Shown: piece by piece, positions 1 to 12,870 of the stretch
Position numbering within the stretch: the stretch's first letter is position 1
Layout: each line of letters starts with the position of its first letter
NCBI GenBank assembly: GCA_001662425.1
Contig: BDDC01000101.1
Location: 895 to 64,894 of the forward strand
Origin: Chlamydomonas sphaeroides
Lineage: Eukaryota; Chlorophyta; Chlorophyceae; Chlamydomonadales; Chlamydomonadaceae
DNA length: 64,000 nt
Direction: 5' to 3'
Translations under genes and position numbers: made by a program
Notes under the pieces: generated by a model
Database searches by the model: none
The model's input: the letters and a program-made list of their open reading frames with translations, nothing else
Told to the model about the DNA's origin: nothing

Positions 1-64
1 TGCTGCCGCCCGCCCCGCCCGCCTCGCCCGACCCGCCTTGCCCGCCCCGCCCCGCCCGCCGCAG

Positions 65-3000
65 TTCACGTACGACCAGATCAGCAGCCTCGTAATCCAG
101 TCCGATCGAGGTGGGTGCGCATTACATGCATGCATGCATGCATGCACGACGGACGGAGCTAGCGCCCAGGGTGTGGGTGTGGGTGTGGGTGTGGGTGTGG
201 GTGTGGGTCGGTGTGGGTGTGGGTGTGTCCCGAAATATGGACATGTAGTAACGCGACGCACGCGCGCGCACTATTAATACGACGACACTACTTCGGTTGT
301 GCGTGACACCTTTTGGTGTGCGTGGGTGTGATTGCACACGCACCCCACACCCCACCCCACACCACCACAGCCCGCCCGCCCGCACGCATGCTCGCTTGCG
401 TGCACATCATTGCAGGCATCAGCGGGTTCGACTCAATCATCGACATGTGGCCGGAGCACCGGCCCAGCGAGCGGCTGCGGCTGGTGCCGCAGGGCATCCC
501 AATGATGCTGTACGACTTTGTGGACTTTGGCGCGCTGTACCTGCCGCTCGGCGGCACCTACATGCTGCGCGACGAGGGCGCGAGCGGGCCGCTGGCCAAC
601 TGGAACGGCCGCAGTGAGTGGGCTCGGTTATTAGCAGGGAGGCAGCAGGCATAGCGGTAGTTGGTTCTTGCGGTTGGTTTCGGTTTCTTGGCATGATACT
701 GTGAGCGCGACGATGTTCGCTCGCACACACGCGTTGCAGCAGTCAGGGTTACGAGACGGAGGGGCAGTGGACGGAGTGCTACGCTTTGGTTTTGTGCGAC
801 TGCTCTGTGCTGGTTGACAAAGCATAATTACTGGATTGCCGACGCACGCATGCACGCCCCACCCGACCCGCCGCCGCGCTCCTTACGCTCCTGCTGCCCG
901 CTATGCCCATCCAGGCTTCACGCTCTATGTGTCTGGGGTGAGTACATTGCGTGTCTACGGTCGCCGGCGACTTCTGTTGTTATCAGCGGGTCCGCCATCG
1001 CTCGGCGGGGGATCTGTTGTCGGCGGATCTGTTGTCGGGGGGTTCGCCGGATGGGGCTGGTCCGTTTTGCTCATCATCATCACGGCTTATTCATGCATTC
1101 CCTTGCTTGCGCGCCACCCCGCCCCGCAGGTCTTCAACAGCGAATCGGATGATGAGTGCCTATACACGTAAGACCCCGACGCTACGTACCGCTGCGCGAA
1201 GCATTCTTTGTCGTGTGCCAGCAGCTGGTGTGCCAGCAGCTTGGCTAGGGAGCTATGTGACAGGTTCACTTTGCTTAATTGCTGGTGTTCGTTGCGCATA
1301 TGCATGTTTGTTGCAATTAAGCAGCAGATCGCTCGCAAGCAGTAACGCAGCAACTAACGCAGTGAGTTGATGTCTTTGCTGAACCCCGACCCGTGCATGC
1401 CCGTTGCTTGCTTGCCCCTTGCATCTCTTCCTGAATCCACTTTGTTTCTTCGACTGCAGCCAGAACCGTAACCAGGTGGGTGGAGAGCAGGGAGCTCACA
1501 TTGCAGCTATTGCAGCCAGCAAGCGGAAGTTGTCAGGAAGCGAACAGCATGCATGCCGCCTTATCACATACGTACAGCTTCTAAAAGCTAAAAATAAACG
1601 CACACATACTTCCAAAATATGCCGCAAATTCATCACGTTCCATGACTGTTTGTATGATACTATAGCTAATTAACTCCATACGTACCCTGTGTCCTCGGCG
1701 CGCAGGCCTCTGGCGGCTCCATCTTCATCTGCCGTAGCCTCATCGGCGTCGTGCCCGACGGCAGCTCCTACGATGGACCGGGGGTGGGTTCGTTCAAGCA
1801 ATCCCGGAGCCGTCCCTCCCCACGGACGCTGCCGTCACGACCTGTGTCACTGTGAATGACTATGATCATCAAAACCCCGAAACCTAACCCCAACCCTGCC
1901 CCCGCTCGCAGGCTCACGTGTGGGACATTGCCAGCGAGCTCGGCCTCTACCCGGCGCATACGCAGTTTGCGGTGCTAATTCAGCGAAGCGTGAACGCCGA
2001 CGGCAGCAGCCAGGCGTACATGCAGGCCATGGGACCCGCCATTGCCGCAGCGGGGTCAGGGGGGTGAGAGGGCGAGAGCGCGTCTGCTTGTCATTTATTA
2101 CGTTTATGCATGTATCATGATGCTCATACTTCATAATGTATGTATTTATGTTTTAGCGGCCCGTGCGTGCGTCGCGCCGCCTTGCGGTTGATCCCATGCA
2201 GCAGCAGTAGAAGTATGCCGCCGCCGGCGCGGCCGGGCTGATGCTGCGGCGCCCTGCCAGCCCGCTTCCGTCCCCAACCCCCGCTCCTGACGATGGGCGC
2301 AGTGCCGCTGCGTGTGGGGTTCTGTTCTACTTCACACTGGAACACACCGTCTGCTGTGATGCGGCTGTGCGCAGGCCGCATCGCAATCCGGTAACCAAAA
2401 ACAGTTTTTATTAACGAACCCTACCTGCTGCTGCTGCGCCGCTGTATTGCCCACGTGACCTGTACGCCGCGCACAGCAACACGGCAGAGAAAATGAGCAT
2501 CATCCCAGCGGGGGCGGACTTCCAAGTGGGCGGCGCTGGCATCACCATCGGAATGGGTGCGCGGGGTGATGAACGTCATGCAACCAGCAACAGCTAGCAG
2601 GCGGGGGGGGGCCTGCTGCAATATTAGCACGTGCCGTGAAGCAGCGGATGCTGCCAATACGCCAACAACATACTCAAGTCAACAGACTTCGTCGATTGAT
2701 GACGACTCGTTATTAGAACAAGAGTTGAGGGTTGGCGGGACCCAGCCTGCCAGCATGGCATGATGGGATCCCGTGCGCATCAACCAATAATGTATGCAAT
2801 CCCGAGCTAGCTCGCTACGTCCCCAGCCAGCGCGATTATATATCATATCACGTCCACCTCACCACCACACCCTCGCGTGCGCTCTATCCTCCCTCGGCTG
2901 CAGACCCCTACGACCAGAGCCTGCCCCAGGCGCAGCGGTTGTTCAAGCCGGTAAGCAAGCAATGGGTGCCGTTCCGGACCGGCACATACTCTCTAGGTAT

Positions 3001-3642
3001 TTATGCCATTATGCCATTAGCAACCATGATCATGCCCCGCTACTCGCGCCCATCATTGCAATCGCGCAGCTCTCCGGGATGACGTCGTCCGGAACGATCT
3101 TCCAGGCCCACATGTGGAGCTACGTGCCGACCTCCGCCGCGGGTGACGAGATCATATGTGAGCCGCTTCGATGCTCGTGTTGTCGCACAGGCTGAAGATT
3201 ATTGTGTTGATCGCATGTTACATGTTTCGATCACCTGTATTTGTGACGGGTGATCATCAGAAGCTCGCACGTCAATCAACGTTATCAGTAGCGTGTCGAA
3301 TTGATGCATCGTCATACAATAGACCAAGCATGGCCGGTGCTCTTCACTCATGCGCCAGTCAGCCGATGGCATACAGGGCCTGGGCCTGTGCACCCTGCAC
3401 CCCATATAACTTGCTATACAGCTTCTTGATGAATTTTTATAAGTATTATTATCAGCGGCGTGTATTGTGATATATAGCACTAGACATACTACACATAGAT
3501 GAGAGCGCGCATAACCAGCGAGCGGTTGCCTGCCGCTCCTCCACCCTCTCGCCACGTCCGTCCACACGCAGTCGGTATGACGGACCTGGATGCGGAGCTG
3601 TACACGCAGGTCGCAACTGCGGTCGGCAACACGGTCGGGTAG
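65..3642 (+). CDS. unrecognised protein, C-terminal part (5' end outside window)
   Basis: I do not recognise the family. Eleven exons can be joined in one phase: 65-110, 416-613, 915-937, 1130-1167, 1460-1475, 1706-1783, 1912-2063, 2477-2556, 2904-2950, 3070-3157, 3572-3642 (TAG 3640-3642). They give 278 residues and every junction is GT-AG. The first visible exon follows a C-rich intron tail, so the gene starts upstream. The product is ordinary in composition, unlike its neighbours: aromatic and hydrophobic stretches such as MMLYDFVDFGALYLPLGG, Cys residues in SDDECLY and FICRSL, and a segment HVWDIASELGLYPAHTQF. No catalytic motif or membrane segment is evident. Exons of 16 and 23 nt are odd but phase-consistent. 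The joining rests on splice signals alone, since there was no family to guide it. Confidence 0.6.
124..228. repeat. (ATGC)n and (GTGGGT)n simple repeats
   Basis: A run of ATGC units (about 124-146) is followed by GTGTGG/GTGGGT hexamers (about 171-228). Both lie in an intron of the first gene. Confidence 0.9.
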
Positions 3643-3670
3643 CTGCATCACGCACGCAGCAGCAGCACTG

Positions 3671-3673
<3 letters not shown>

Positions 3674-3703
<30 letters not shown>
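3674..3703. repeat. (CTG)n trinucleotide repeat
   Basis: Nine to ten CTG units just downstream of the TAG that ends the first gene, probably in its 3' UTR. Confidence 0.9.
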
Positions 3704-3705
<2 letters not shown>

Positions 3706-4528
3706 ATGCGAGGCCGTGACGGCTGGTGAGGCCAGGCTAGCCGGGCAGCCGGCCGCGATTCTGTGTTCGTTTCTAAAAAACATGTGTGTAGTGTGTGTGC
3801 GCGTGCGTGTTAAGATGTGTGCGTGCGTGTGTGCGTTCAGAGATAGGGAGGGGGCCGGGAAGCGGGCCTGCCCCCATGCGGCAAGACGCAGATCGATCGC
3901 AGCAGCCAGGGCCGCAAGCAAGGCAGCCCCACAGGACGAAGCGTGCGGACACAGCCTGCAGGCGGACGCGGGCTGCCGGGCAGCACGGCCGCGTGGATCG
4001 ATGTGACCCGAAGGGGGGGGCTGCAGCTGGCGGTGCAGCAGCGGTGCAGGGCGGTGGACGACGTCACGCCCGGCTAGCTAGCTGCGGCAGCGGCGCACAC
4101 TCGCCGCACATGAGCAGCTGTGTGGCGGTGCGGCGCGGCGCGGCGCGGCAGCCAGCCGCCACACGAAGGGCTGCGGATGCGACTGCGGATGCAGATGTGG
4201 ACCAAGCCCCGGCCGCGGACGGATGAGTTGTCGGGCTGGGCTCGGCGGCACGGTTGATGACCGCCCGCTGCCTGCCTTCTGTGGACCATACACAAGGACA
4301 GGCGGCGGCGTGAGCCAACCTCCTGCACCTCGACATACATCGCTGCGTCGGCCGTGTGCAGGCGGGGAGCGAGGACGTGGCCCGTGCAGGCGACGGAGGA
4401 CCGCACCGGGACCGGACCCGGATCGGACCGGGCCGGACCGGGATCGTGTGTGTGTGCCCTCATTCATTGGGCGGCGCGGCAGACGTGTCGCCAGATGGCG
4501 GGCGCGGGCCTGCAGCAGCACCCACGTG

Positions 4529-4612
4529 TGCGTGTGTGTGTGTGTTTGCGTGTGTGTTTGTGTGTTTTGTGTGTGCATGTGTGCATGTGTTTGTGTGTGC
4601 ATGTGTATGTGC
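4529..4612. repeat. (TG)n-rich microsatellite
   Basis: Imperfect TGTG tract with interspersed TTTG and CATG, in the stretch without a secure gene. Confidence 0.9.
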
Positions 4613-4699
4613 ACGACATGGGCATTGTGTGGCCGGACGTGACGCTTGGCTTTTTGTGATTCGAGGACGGGCCGGCGCCTGGTTCAAGGCTGATTGCTG

Positions 4700-7600
4700 A
4701 TTCATGGATTCACACATCCGTACAGCAGCCCACGCAACGGGGCCATGCCCGTCTTCGGGATGCGCATGGGTACTGTATATTGGTAATGATCAGATATGGG
4801 CGGGCAGTGGGGTGACGGATCCCAGTCGCATTGTTTTGGGGTTGGCGTGTACGTGTGGCGTTGGACCGCTGGGCCGAGAGCGGACTGTTGGCCCATGCTT
4901 GAAGCCACGGTGAAGCTGTAGTGTGAGGCCCTTGATGACCTCATCTTGCGCGGTCAGGAGGACTGTGCGCTCTGCTGTGCTGGTTTTCTAGAGCCCTTAC
5001 TGGCGCGCGGGTCATGCTGATGAGTTTGCGTGTTGGGTCCCTCCCTCGCTGCCAGTGAGTGCCTAAGCTAGCGCCCTCGCTGGATGACGCAGGGGGCATG
5101 TTGGCCTGATGCGGGCTGGGCGTGGATACATGAATCGTGGGGTTGGTGCATGTGTTGAAGTAGCAATTGAACCCAACCCCCATGCGCATTATAAGCTTTT
5201 TGACGTGACAGTGTCGTGCGCGTGTCTGTAAACGCCAGGAATGGCTCAGCACCCTGCTGCCCGCCCCACGCTCGGCCGCCCGCATGTCGCAAGCCCTCAT
5301 TGCTCCGCGCGCCCCCCGCGGCGCCCACGCCGCTTGCACCCAGCCCCCACACGCATCCCTCGCACACCGTTCGCCCCTTGCCCCTGCTGCACACCCTTCG
5401 CCCCCGGCCCCTGTTGCACACCCTTCGCCCCCTGGTGCCGCAATGCCCGTTGCACCCCGCGCCCCGCGCCCCTTGATAGATCCCCCCGCGCCGCACAATG
5501 CGCCACCCACGCCCTGAGCCCCATGCTTCCTCCCCCATGCTGTGCAAAAGGGCGGGGCGTCATGCGGCCGGCGCAGTTGCGAAGTGACTCCCGCACAACC
5601 CCACACTATGTGGCCTGCATGGGTAGGGGCCCCGACAGAGCTATCGCGTTAGCTATGAGCGTGCAACCAATCCCTACTCGCAGCCTTGCCAACCATGCCA
5701 ACGACTACCTATACCAACCCCCAGTCCTCGATCGGTAAGCGGAGCACGCCTCGGTCCTGCGGTTGCCAGTACGGATTGCCCCTCTATAGCCCTAATCGTC
5801 GGAGGGTCAGGTGTATCCCCATTCATTCCAACCCACAAAACCGCATGCCAAACCCTTGTTCCCTTGACCGCGTCCACACTGCTCATCCCCCCCACCTGCA
5901 ACCCACACCCTTCAAGGGTTCATGCCCCGCACCCCGAGGCCCGAGCTCACCAGCATCCACGAAACCCGCCACCCCCCATGCCAGCCACATACCCTTCACC
6001 CCTCACCCCGCAACCCCCCGTACCCCGCACCCCTCACCCCTGGCCATGCGCCCCGCGCCTGCACTCGGATCCACGTCTGCAAGTGGCGGTTTCGCCCACA
6101 GAGCAATCGGTCTGTCGAGATGCCCCGCGGAGCCACGGAAGTGGTACGAAGCGTGTGGGCACCAGCCACACGCCCCGCGCCTGTATGTGCGCGACAACGC
6201 ACGGCAGGAGGTGGCGTGCGCTTGACCCGCCCTCTGTCTGCCCTTGCTTACCCACCCTGCTTTCGCGCCCGTTGCTTGCCTCTGGCAAGGTTACCTGCTG
6301 GCACATTTGTGCGCTCTCTTTTGACTCCAATGCCTGCGTGTGCGTGTGTGACCGGGCGGGTCCAGCAGTGTAGGGGACTGCCTCGCGCCGTGCAGCCGGC
6401 GCTGGCTTGGCCTGCGGCCGGGTACCGTGGTTCGGACGTGATGTATGGGTGGATTGTCAGCGAGCGCCGTCAATGCTCGCTGGTGTAGGGCGGGGCGTGC
6501 CCGCCCTGCCCGCGCGCGCCGCGTCGTGCTAATGCTTGCTTAAATTGGCCCGTCTGGCCTGCTGGTGTGCCGTGTGCTGTGTGGTGTGCGTGATCTGCAT
6601 GTGCACATCGGTGTGTTAGTTGAGGGGATCACAGCTCCATTCATCCTGCCGCGGGAGGCGGTGCAACGAGTTCGTCTCGTTCGTCCGCACAACGCGCCAC
6701 GCACCGCACGCCACGCACCCCCACGACATCTTCACCGGCAGCTCGCTGTAGAGGTCACGCAGCACAACGGCCGCGAGTGCCAAGCTAGTAAGATAGACCA
6801 CCGGCCCCTCCCTGGAGCGCACAGGGCGGGACCAGATTGCGGCGCTGCGGCAATGCATGTGTTCCCGTAGTCCCCGCCACAGCGGCCGAGTGAGTCACTA
6901 GCTATGTTCAACTTTGTAGGGCCGAAATAGAGTACCACCCCGCACGCGGCACGCCCCGGGTAGGTGACGCGCTGGTCGTGCGGCGTGCATGCGTGTGTTT
7001 GCGTGGACGTCTCGGGGTGCGCTCGCGAGGTGCCCGGCCGCTGGCCGCATCGCTGCGCTGCCGGCTAGCTGCCACCCAAACCCAAGCAACCGCCGCGGCT
7101 ACCTGGCCCGGTACGGCACCCAGCCACCATGCAGACCAGCGCCTGTGCGCTGCACAGGTGGTTGGTTGCCGTACCGGTACCCGAAGCTCATGTTCGACTT
7201 GGGGGGTTGGGGTGCATCGATATCCTGCGGCGGATGGGGCGGCGGGATGGGGTTGCAACACGGCGGCGGGCACGCCGGGGCAGCGTGCATGGCTGGCTGG
7301 CCGCCGGGGCCATGCATGCATGCCCGCCCGCCCCGTGCGGCGCGCGAGTGTGTGCTATGCACACCAGCTCCTGCCCGCCCCTCTGAGCACCCCTCTGAGC
7401 GAGCGCTGGGACCGGAAGCAAGGCGTCCTGCACGGGCGGCCGAGGAGGGGGTAGGAGGGGAGAAGAGGGGGTAGGAGGGGGTAGGAGGGCATAGGAGGGG
7501 GTAGGAGGGCATAGGAGGGGGTAGGAGGGCATAGGAGGGGTAGGAGGGGGTAGGAGGGGGCCAGGTCGGTCCGCCCTCCGAGGGAGGGGATGGTAGGGAA

Positions 7601-10600
7601 GGGGAGGGGCACCTCAGCAAGAGCAAGCGGCGGCGGGTGCGCGGAGGCCATGCGTCGGGGCCATGCATGCCTCACAGCTGCTGGTCGCTAGGGCATCGCA
7701 GCAGCTGCATTCTCGCTCCCAGCCCAGGTGCCAGCCTTCAGGCCAGAGCCACCACACACGTTCGCACAGCGCCCCTGATTATCCTGGCAAGCAACAGGGC
7801 CCGGCAAGGGGCTGCAGTGACCCTGCACAGCGTTGTTGCGCCAGGCAGGTAGGCCGCCAGTCGCTGTGGGGGGGGCTTGTCGCCATCGTCGGTGCTGCCG
7901 TCCCGCCCACAGCGCCGGGTTCCGAGTCGGTGCCGGGGTGGGCGATGGCCAGGCCCCGGCCGGTGTGCCGGTGCGCGTCGTAGCGTGCTCTGAACAGCTG
8001 GTCGAGTTTGTAGGGTGAATAGTACACGGCAGTGCATGTGCTGACGTTGATGGGGGATGCGTACCCCTCCACCACTGTGCGGGACTGCGCGGCGCCGCCG
8101 GGGCCCAGCATGGCATTCTGCAGCTTGCGCATCAGAGGCCCCTGCAGCCGCCGCTCCTCGGCGTTCCTGATGCAGTGCCTTTCCGTCCCTGCCCCATTTT
8201 GATACCTATGGAGCAGGCGTGCCACATCTTCGCGGAAGCCCCCTTCGGCGGCCAGCTGTGCATGCTGATGTGGGTGGGTGCGCTGAGCATGCATGTAGCG
8301 GGCGTGCAGGTCGTGCAGGGTGGGGGTAAAAAGGGTGCCGACGAGCATGCCCTGGGGCTGTATACGAACGCTGTGCCCTGGTGCTCCGGCGTTCCCTCTG
8401 TGCTACCTGGCGTCCATGCCTAAGCGGGGGGCAGGATGCCGTGCTTATAGCGGCCTATTTGGATCGTATCGGCCCATAGGTGAGATGTCAGAGTCGGGGT
8501 TGACAGGGTTCACGTTGATCGTGACGTGGCTGGTGAGCACCTGCATTCCCGCGACTGTGTGCGGGCACGTTTCTCTCTCCGCCCAGTACCGGTGTTGGCA
8601 CTGCGCCTTGGTCAGGCCTGCGTCCCGCGGCGCGGTGTGCTGCCTTTGCGCTTCCTGCTCAGCGCGCAGTGCCCGGTATGCCCCCAGAAGTTCCGCCCGG
8701 TTGTCCTGCGACTCGAGCATCAGCCCCGGGTTTTCTGTGGCAGAGCTCGTATCTTATGGGGACCAATGTCGGCCGACCGGTTGACTTGTGTGCCTTGATG
8801 GCCGTCAAAGTCAGCCCATGGTATTGACTTCCCAGAGTCCACGGAGCCCAGAGTCAGTGGAGGGGGTTTTCGAGGAACCCCGCCCTCGGTGGCGCTGGGG
8901 CGACCGTCACGTAACCATATCCCTACCCCACGTGAAGTAACCCCGTGTCCCCGCCTCCCCGCGTGCACACCCCTTGTCACCTCGTAGTCATTTGCGCCTT
9001 GCCCCTTCCCTTACACGCTTACAGCCAGTGGTGCGCGGTCAAGTAACCCCAAAACCCATAATGCGAGGCGAGGAGAGGCACGAAGCGGAGGGACCGAGCC
9101 AACGACCTGCCCGCTGCCTGTGCCCCAAAAAGACATCGCATGGGACCGACTTGATCCCTGACCCGATGATCAAAGTCAATATCCTGAACGACTCGGATCA
9201 AGAAAGACGGACGTTGCCGTTGACTTGAACGACTCGAATGACTATGATACGACCCCTGTTCTGTGGCCTCCCACTCCACCCGCACGAGGTAGTTGGTGCA
9301 GGGGTGGGGATGGGGCGTCACCGAGTGGGCCTTGTACCCAATGGCCTCGTAGATGGCGAGTGCCGCCTTGGTGATCAGAGTGGGGTGCCAGCGTACAATA
9401 TAGTAGCGACCCAAGGAGGCCACTGATGCGCGCTGGCTGCTGCTGGCCTCGCAGGTGGCCAGGTGCTATGCTGCGCCCAACGCTGTGGTCATGGCTGCAG
9501 CCATCACTGCGGCCATTGGAGACCTCACCGTGCAGGCGGCGCATGGTAAAAAAAAACAGACGAAGTCAAGAACTACCGGGAGATGGTAAGTACGGCGACG
9601 TGGGAGACGAGCTGCTGAGAGGCAGCGCTCAGCGGTGCTTGGGGGCTCCATACCTGCGCGGGCTGCTGGAGGCTGCTGCTGGTGTGGCTGAGGGGTTCAT
9701 GCGGGGTGTTGGCCAAACACGACCCATCCAGGCGCTCCCACACCACCTGAGCTCCCTACTGCCATCACCGCTGCCAAGGCCGACGAATGGTACACGGCCG
9801 ACCAGGGCACCTGCAGGCGGGCGAATCGGGTGCCTGGGGCGGCAGTCAAGCGCACTGGGCAGGGGCCGGGGCAGGGCGGGGCGCCGGCCTGGCATCAGGG
9901 TGGAGGCGGGTGCTGGCTGGGCCAGGGCGGCAGCCCTGCAAGGCAGGTTCCTGCCGTAGGGTCTCAACACGGCTTTCGGACCTCCCCCGTTGCTGCCACT
10001 GCTGCCGCCACTGCCAATCGCTGCCACTGCCGCCGCCACCACCAAGATGCGATGAACAAAGATTGGTGACACCACCCAGGATTGTGGGAGTAACAACTGC
10101 CGGTTTGCTTGGCGGTTCCGGCGGGTCCATCGGCCTTTGCGTGAGATGTCGGTCCGGTCTGGGCCCCTCGCCGTGCAGTGCAGCGGCGCTGTAAGAGTGC
10201 AGTGGCATGACCGCCACACCGTGGTACGCCGCTGCTTGGGTGGGGCGGTGCAACCACAGGGGTGCGGGACGGGCTGCGGCAGCTGGCGCGAAGACACGCC
10301 AGTGTAGGACGACGAAGCGGACAGCGGGGCGGCCAGCAGGCCGTGCCACTCACGTCCACACGAGGCTTGGGGTGCGGTAGGGTTGCGCGGCCTGCCCGGC
10401 ACAGCAGGTGTACGTGGTCGCGGTGGAGGTCCAGGTGGCGAGCGAGCCGCTGCTAAAGCAGGCTGAAGCGCATCGAAGCGTCCTGGGTTGACAGCTATCA
10501 GCGCCCCTCCCCCCCTTCTTTGCGCCGAGTGGCCGCCGGCCCTGCACCGAGTAGCACCGTCACCAGGCGGGGACTTGCCGGGGGCTGGCCGCTACCGTTG

Positions 10601-10950
10601 ATACCTGCATCCCGCGCCTGGAGCTGCTCAGGAGCGCGATATTGAGGGTCCGGAGTACTGGCGAATGGCAAACGCAGCGCGTAGTCACTCCGCAGGAAGT
10701 GCGCGGCAAAGCTGGGGCCCGTCGCTGTGCCGTGTGTGCCTCGGGGTTCCGTCGGCCAGAAGAGAGTTGGCTGTTGTGCATGCGCGTGACGCCCATTTCG
10801 GGCAATAGAAGTGCAGCAGTGTTGCGCGAGATGCAGTCAGGAAGCTGAGCGGGCACGGGTGCGTGACTCGGAGCCGACTCAGACGGAATTGCCGGACCGT
10901 GATTTCCCTCGCGCCATTTTGGTAGCAGCTCGATTCCGTAGGTCTTGGCA
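4700..10950 (-). other. minus-strand coding-like pieces, possibly a decayed element
   Basis: No gene could be assembled between 3643 and 11284. Several minus-strand stretches nevertheless read like real protein rather than GC-rich shadow. Examples are about 9425-9230 (contains LGRYYIVRWHPTLITKAALA), 8760-8445 (contains NRAELLGAYRALRAEQEAQ), 8348-7779 (contains CTAVYYSPYKLDQLFRARYD), 6938-6616 (contains GPVVYLTSLALAAVVLRDLY) and 4945-4705. They follow one another on one strand but are broken by stops and frame changes, and I saw no reliable splice chain. A degenerate transposable element or a pseudogene would fit; so would a real gene whose introns I could not place. I recognise no domain. Confidence 0.3.
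7447..7562. repeat. GTAGGAGGGG-type minisatellite
   Basis: About ten tandem copies of a 10-13 bp purine-rich unit (GTAGGAGGGGG / ATAGGAGGGG). It has strong strand asymmetry and is likely to be length-variable. Confidence 0.85.
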
Positions 10951-11284
10951 ACACGGATCTAACTACTCGTGTAGCTTTCGGTCGACCAGCTCAACAGGTG
11001 CACTACCCCAATTGCGCGCCTCTCTGCTGCCGACCCTGGTCGCGTAGCGAACCCAAACAAATTGTACTAAGTAATTTGCACACCCACGCCTGGACTTACC
11101 CACTAGGGCTTTGAGCGGTCTCGCGTCACTCCTCCTCGGGAGTCCCCAAGCCACACAACGGACCAGTGCCGACAAGCAACGTGGGTGCACAAGCAGCAAC
11201 GCAACCAACCCCACACACATAAGCGATCGCGCTCGAGGCCTGGTCACGGACCTCTCGGCGCACAGAGCAGATTCTGGCGACTCC

Positions 11285-12870
11285 ATGGCCATGCCTACGG
11301 CCACACTACTCCTGCTCACGCTGCTCGCTGCCACTGCCTCCTCCTCCCCTGCAGCAGCTCCTAGTCACAGCGCCTACGGCCGTGACTGCAGGATGGCCGT
11401 CCGCTGCCCACGACTCGTGCTCGGCGCCGCCCCCACCCGCCGGCTCGCCGCGGTCCCCACCACCGCCGCGGCATCCGCGGGCCGGCGCGGCCGCCTCCGC
11501 GGCACCTCCTCCTCCACCTCCTCCTCCATGTCCTTCTCCTCCTCCTCCTCCTCTTCCTCTTCCACACCATCAGACTCGGCCTCGGTGTCCTCCCAACGCG
11601 GCGCTAGCGACGTGGCCACGCTCGCCGAGGCGACCCCGCCCCTCCACAACCCCATCCCCGCCCCCTCCTCCGCCAACGCCCCCTCCTCCTCCTCCCCCTT
11701 CCCCAACGTCCACTCCTCCAACTCCTCCTCCTCCTCCCACTCCTACTCCTCCTCCCCGTCCTCCTCCTCCGCCGCCTCCTCCAGCCCCAACGGCATGACC
11801 TGGGCTGTGTGCGGCGGCGGTCCCCCGGGCAGCCCCATGCTGCAGCCCGACGCCGTGACGGTGGCACCCGACCCGCCCCACCACGGCCGCACGCTGTCGG
11901 TCAACGTCAGCGGGCAGTGCCCCGTCAACACGCCGGGCGGCCGGCTCAGGGTGGCGGTGGCGTACATGGGCGTCAAGGTGTACAGGTGGGCGTGCGACAG
12001 GGGCGGGGCAAGGAGCGGGGGCGGGCGGGGAAGCTAGCGGGGCTGGCGGGGTATCCCTTGGTGCGAGCACCCGTGGTCGCACCCAACGTCCCATCCGCAT
12101 TCCGCACCTCACAGCGCCCCTCCCTCCCCCCAAATTACCCCATCCCCCCTTTCCCCCCTGCCCCCCCCTGCCTGCCCCCAAGCTACGAGTCGCAGCTGTG
12201 CGACGCCGTGGCCTGCCCGCTGGTGGCTGGGGAGCGCTTTGAGCTGCAGGTCGCCACCAAGCTGCCAGCGCTGGCGCCGCCGGGGCCTTACAGGTGCGGC
12301 GCACGATGCGTTCCTGCGTACCCGTACCATCACATGCCTCACGTGTGTTGAGCAATAGGTAACATGCCGTAAGCACACCAACGTGTGTTCAGGAAGTGGT
12401 AACATGTAGTAAGCACATCACGTGTGTGAGGCGTGGGCACACACATGGGCTCGCATGGCGGGTATCGCTGGGGCTGGGTAGGCAGGTCCGGCCGCCCAGC
12501 ATGGCGCCGCCGACGATGTGCCCCATGGATGCGGTTGCGTGCGGATGGGCTGACGGCGGCCGCAGGAGCCCTGAGGCTTGAGCGGCACGGGCCGGGCGGT
12601 GCGGTGCCGCACTCGGGCGCGCTCCGGAGGCACGGCCGCAGCGCTGTCCGGCCAATTTTCCCCTCTCCGCCCGCTCCTGGCCGGCCGTGTGGGCATGCGC
12701 GGCTGGCTGGGATCGCCGGTGCGGCGGCTGCCGTCCTCGCCCTGCAACAACGCGGTGCCGCCCTCGCCACCCCTGCCCGTAGCATGGAGATAAGCGGCGA
12801 GGACGCGGGCGGCACCCGCTTCATGTGCGTGACCATCAGCTTCCACGTCTCGGCGCCCAGCCTCTGGTGA
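11285..12870 (+). CDS. secreted ML-domain (MD-2/NPC2-like) lipid-recognition protein
   Basis: Three exons, 11285-11985, 12183-12293 and 12783-12870 (TGA), give 299 residues with clean GT-AG phases. The ATG at 11285 opens a signal peptide (about residues 1-21, TATLLLLTLLAATASSS). A long Ser-rich linker encoded by TCC repeats follows (about 60-165). The last third is an ML domain as in NPC2 and plant/fungal phosphatidylglycerol/phosphatidylinositol transfer proteins: a beta-strand pattern with Cys in WAVCGGG, SGQCPVN, QLCDAVACPL and FMCVTISFHV, ending shortly after the last strand as usual. The family binds a single lipid or sterol in a beta-sandwich; the ligand here is unknown. The protein probably enters the secretory pathway. 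The Ser-rich linker between signal and ML domain is longer than usual. Confidence 0.82.
11511..11774. repeat. (TCC)n-rich tract encoding polySer
   Basis: Degenerate TCC/TCCTCC repeats within exon 1 of the ML-domain gene. They are read as Ser in the gene's frame. Confidence 0.9.

Noticed and set aside
171..228. Telomere-like GTGGGT repeat
   Set aside because: The unit is not the volvocine telomere repeat (TTTTAGGG type) and sits inside a gene's intron.
2375..2390. 16-nt candidate exon in the first gene
   Set aside because: Including it breaks the phase into the exon at 2477; skipping it closes the frame exactly.
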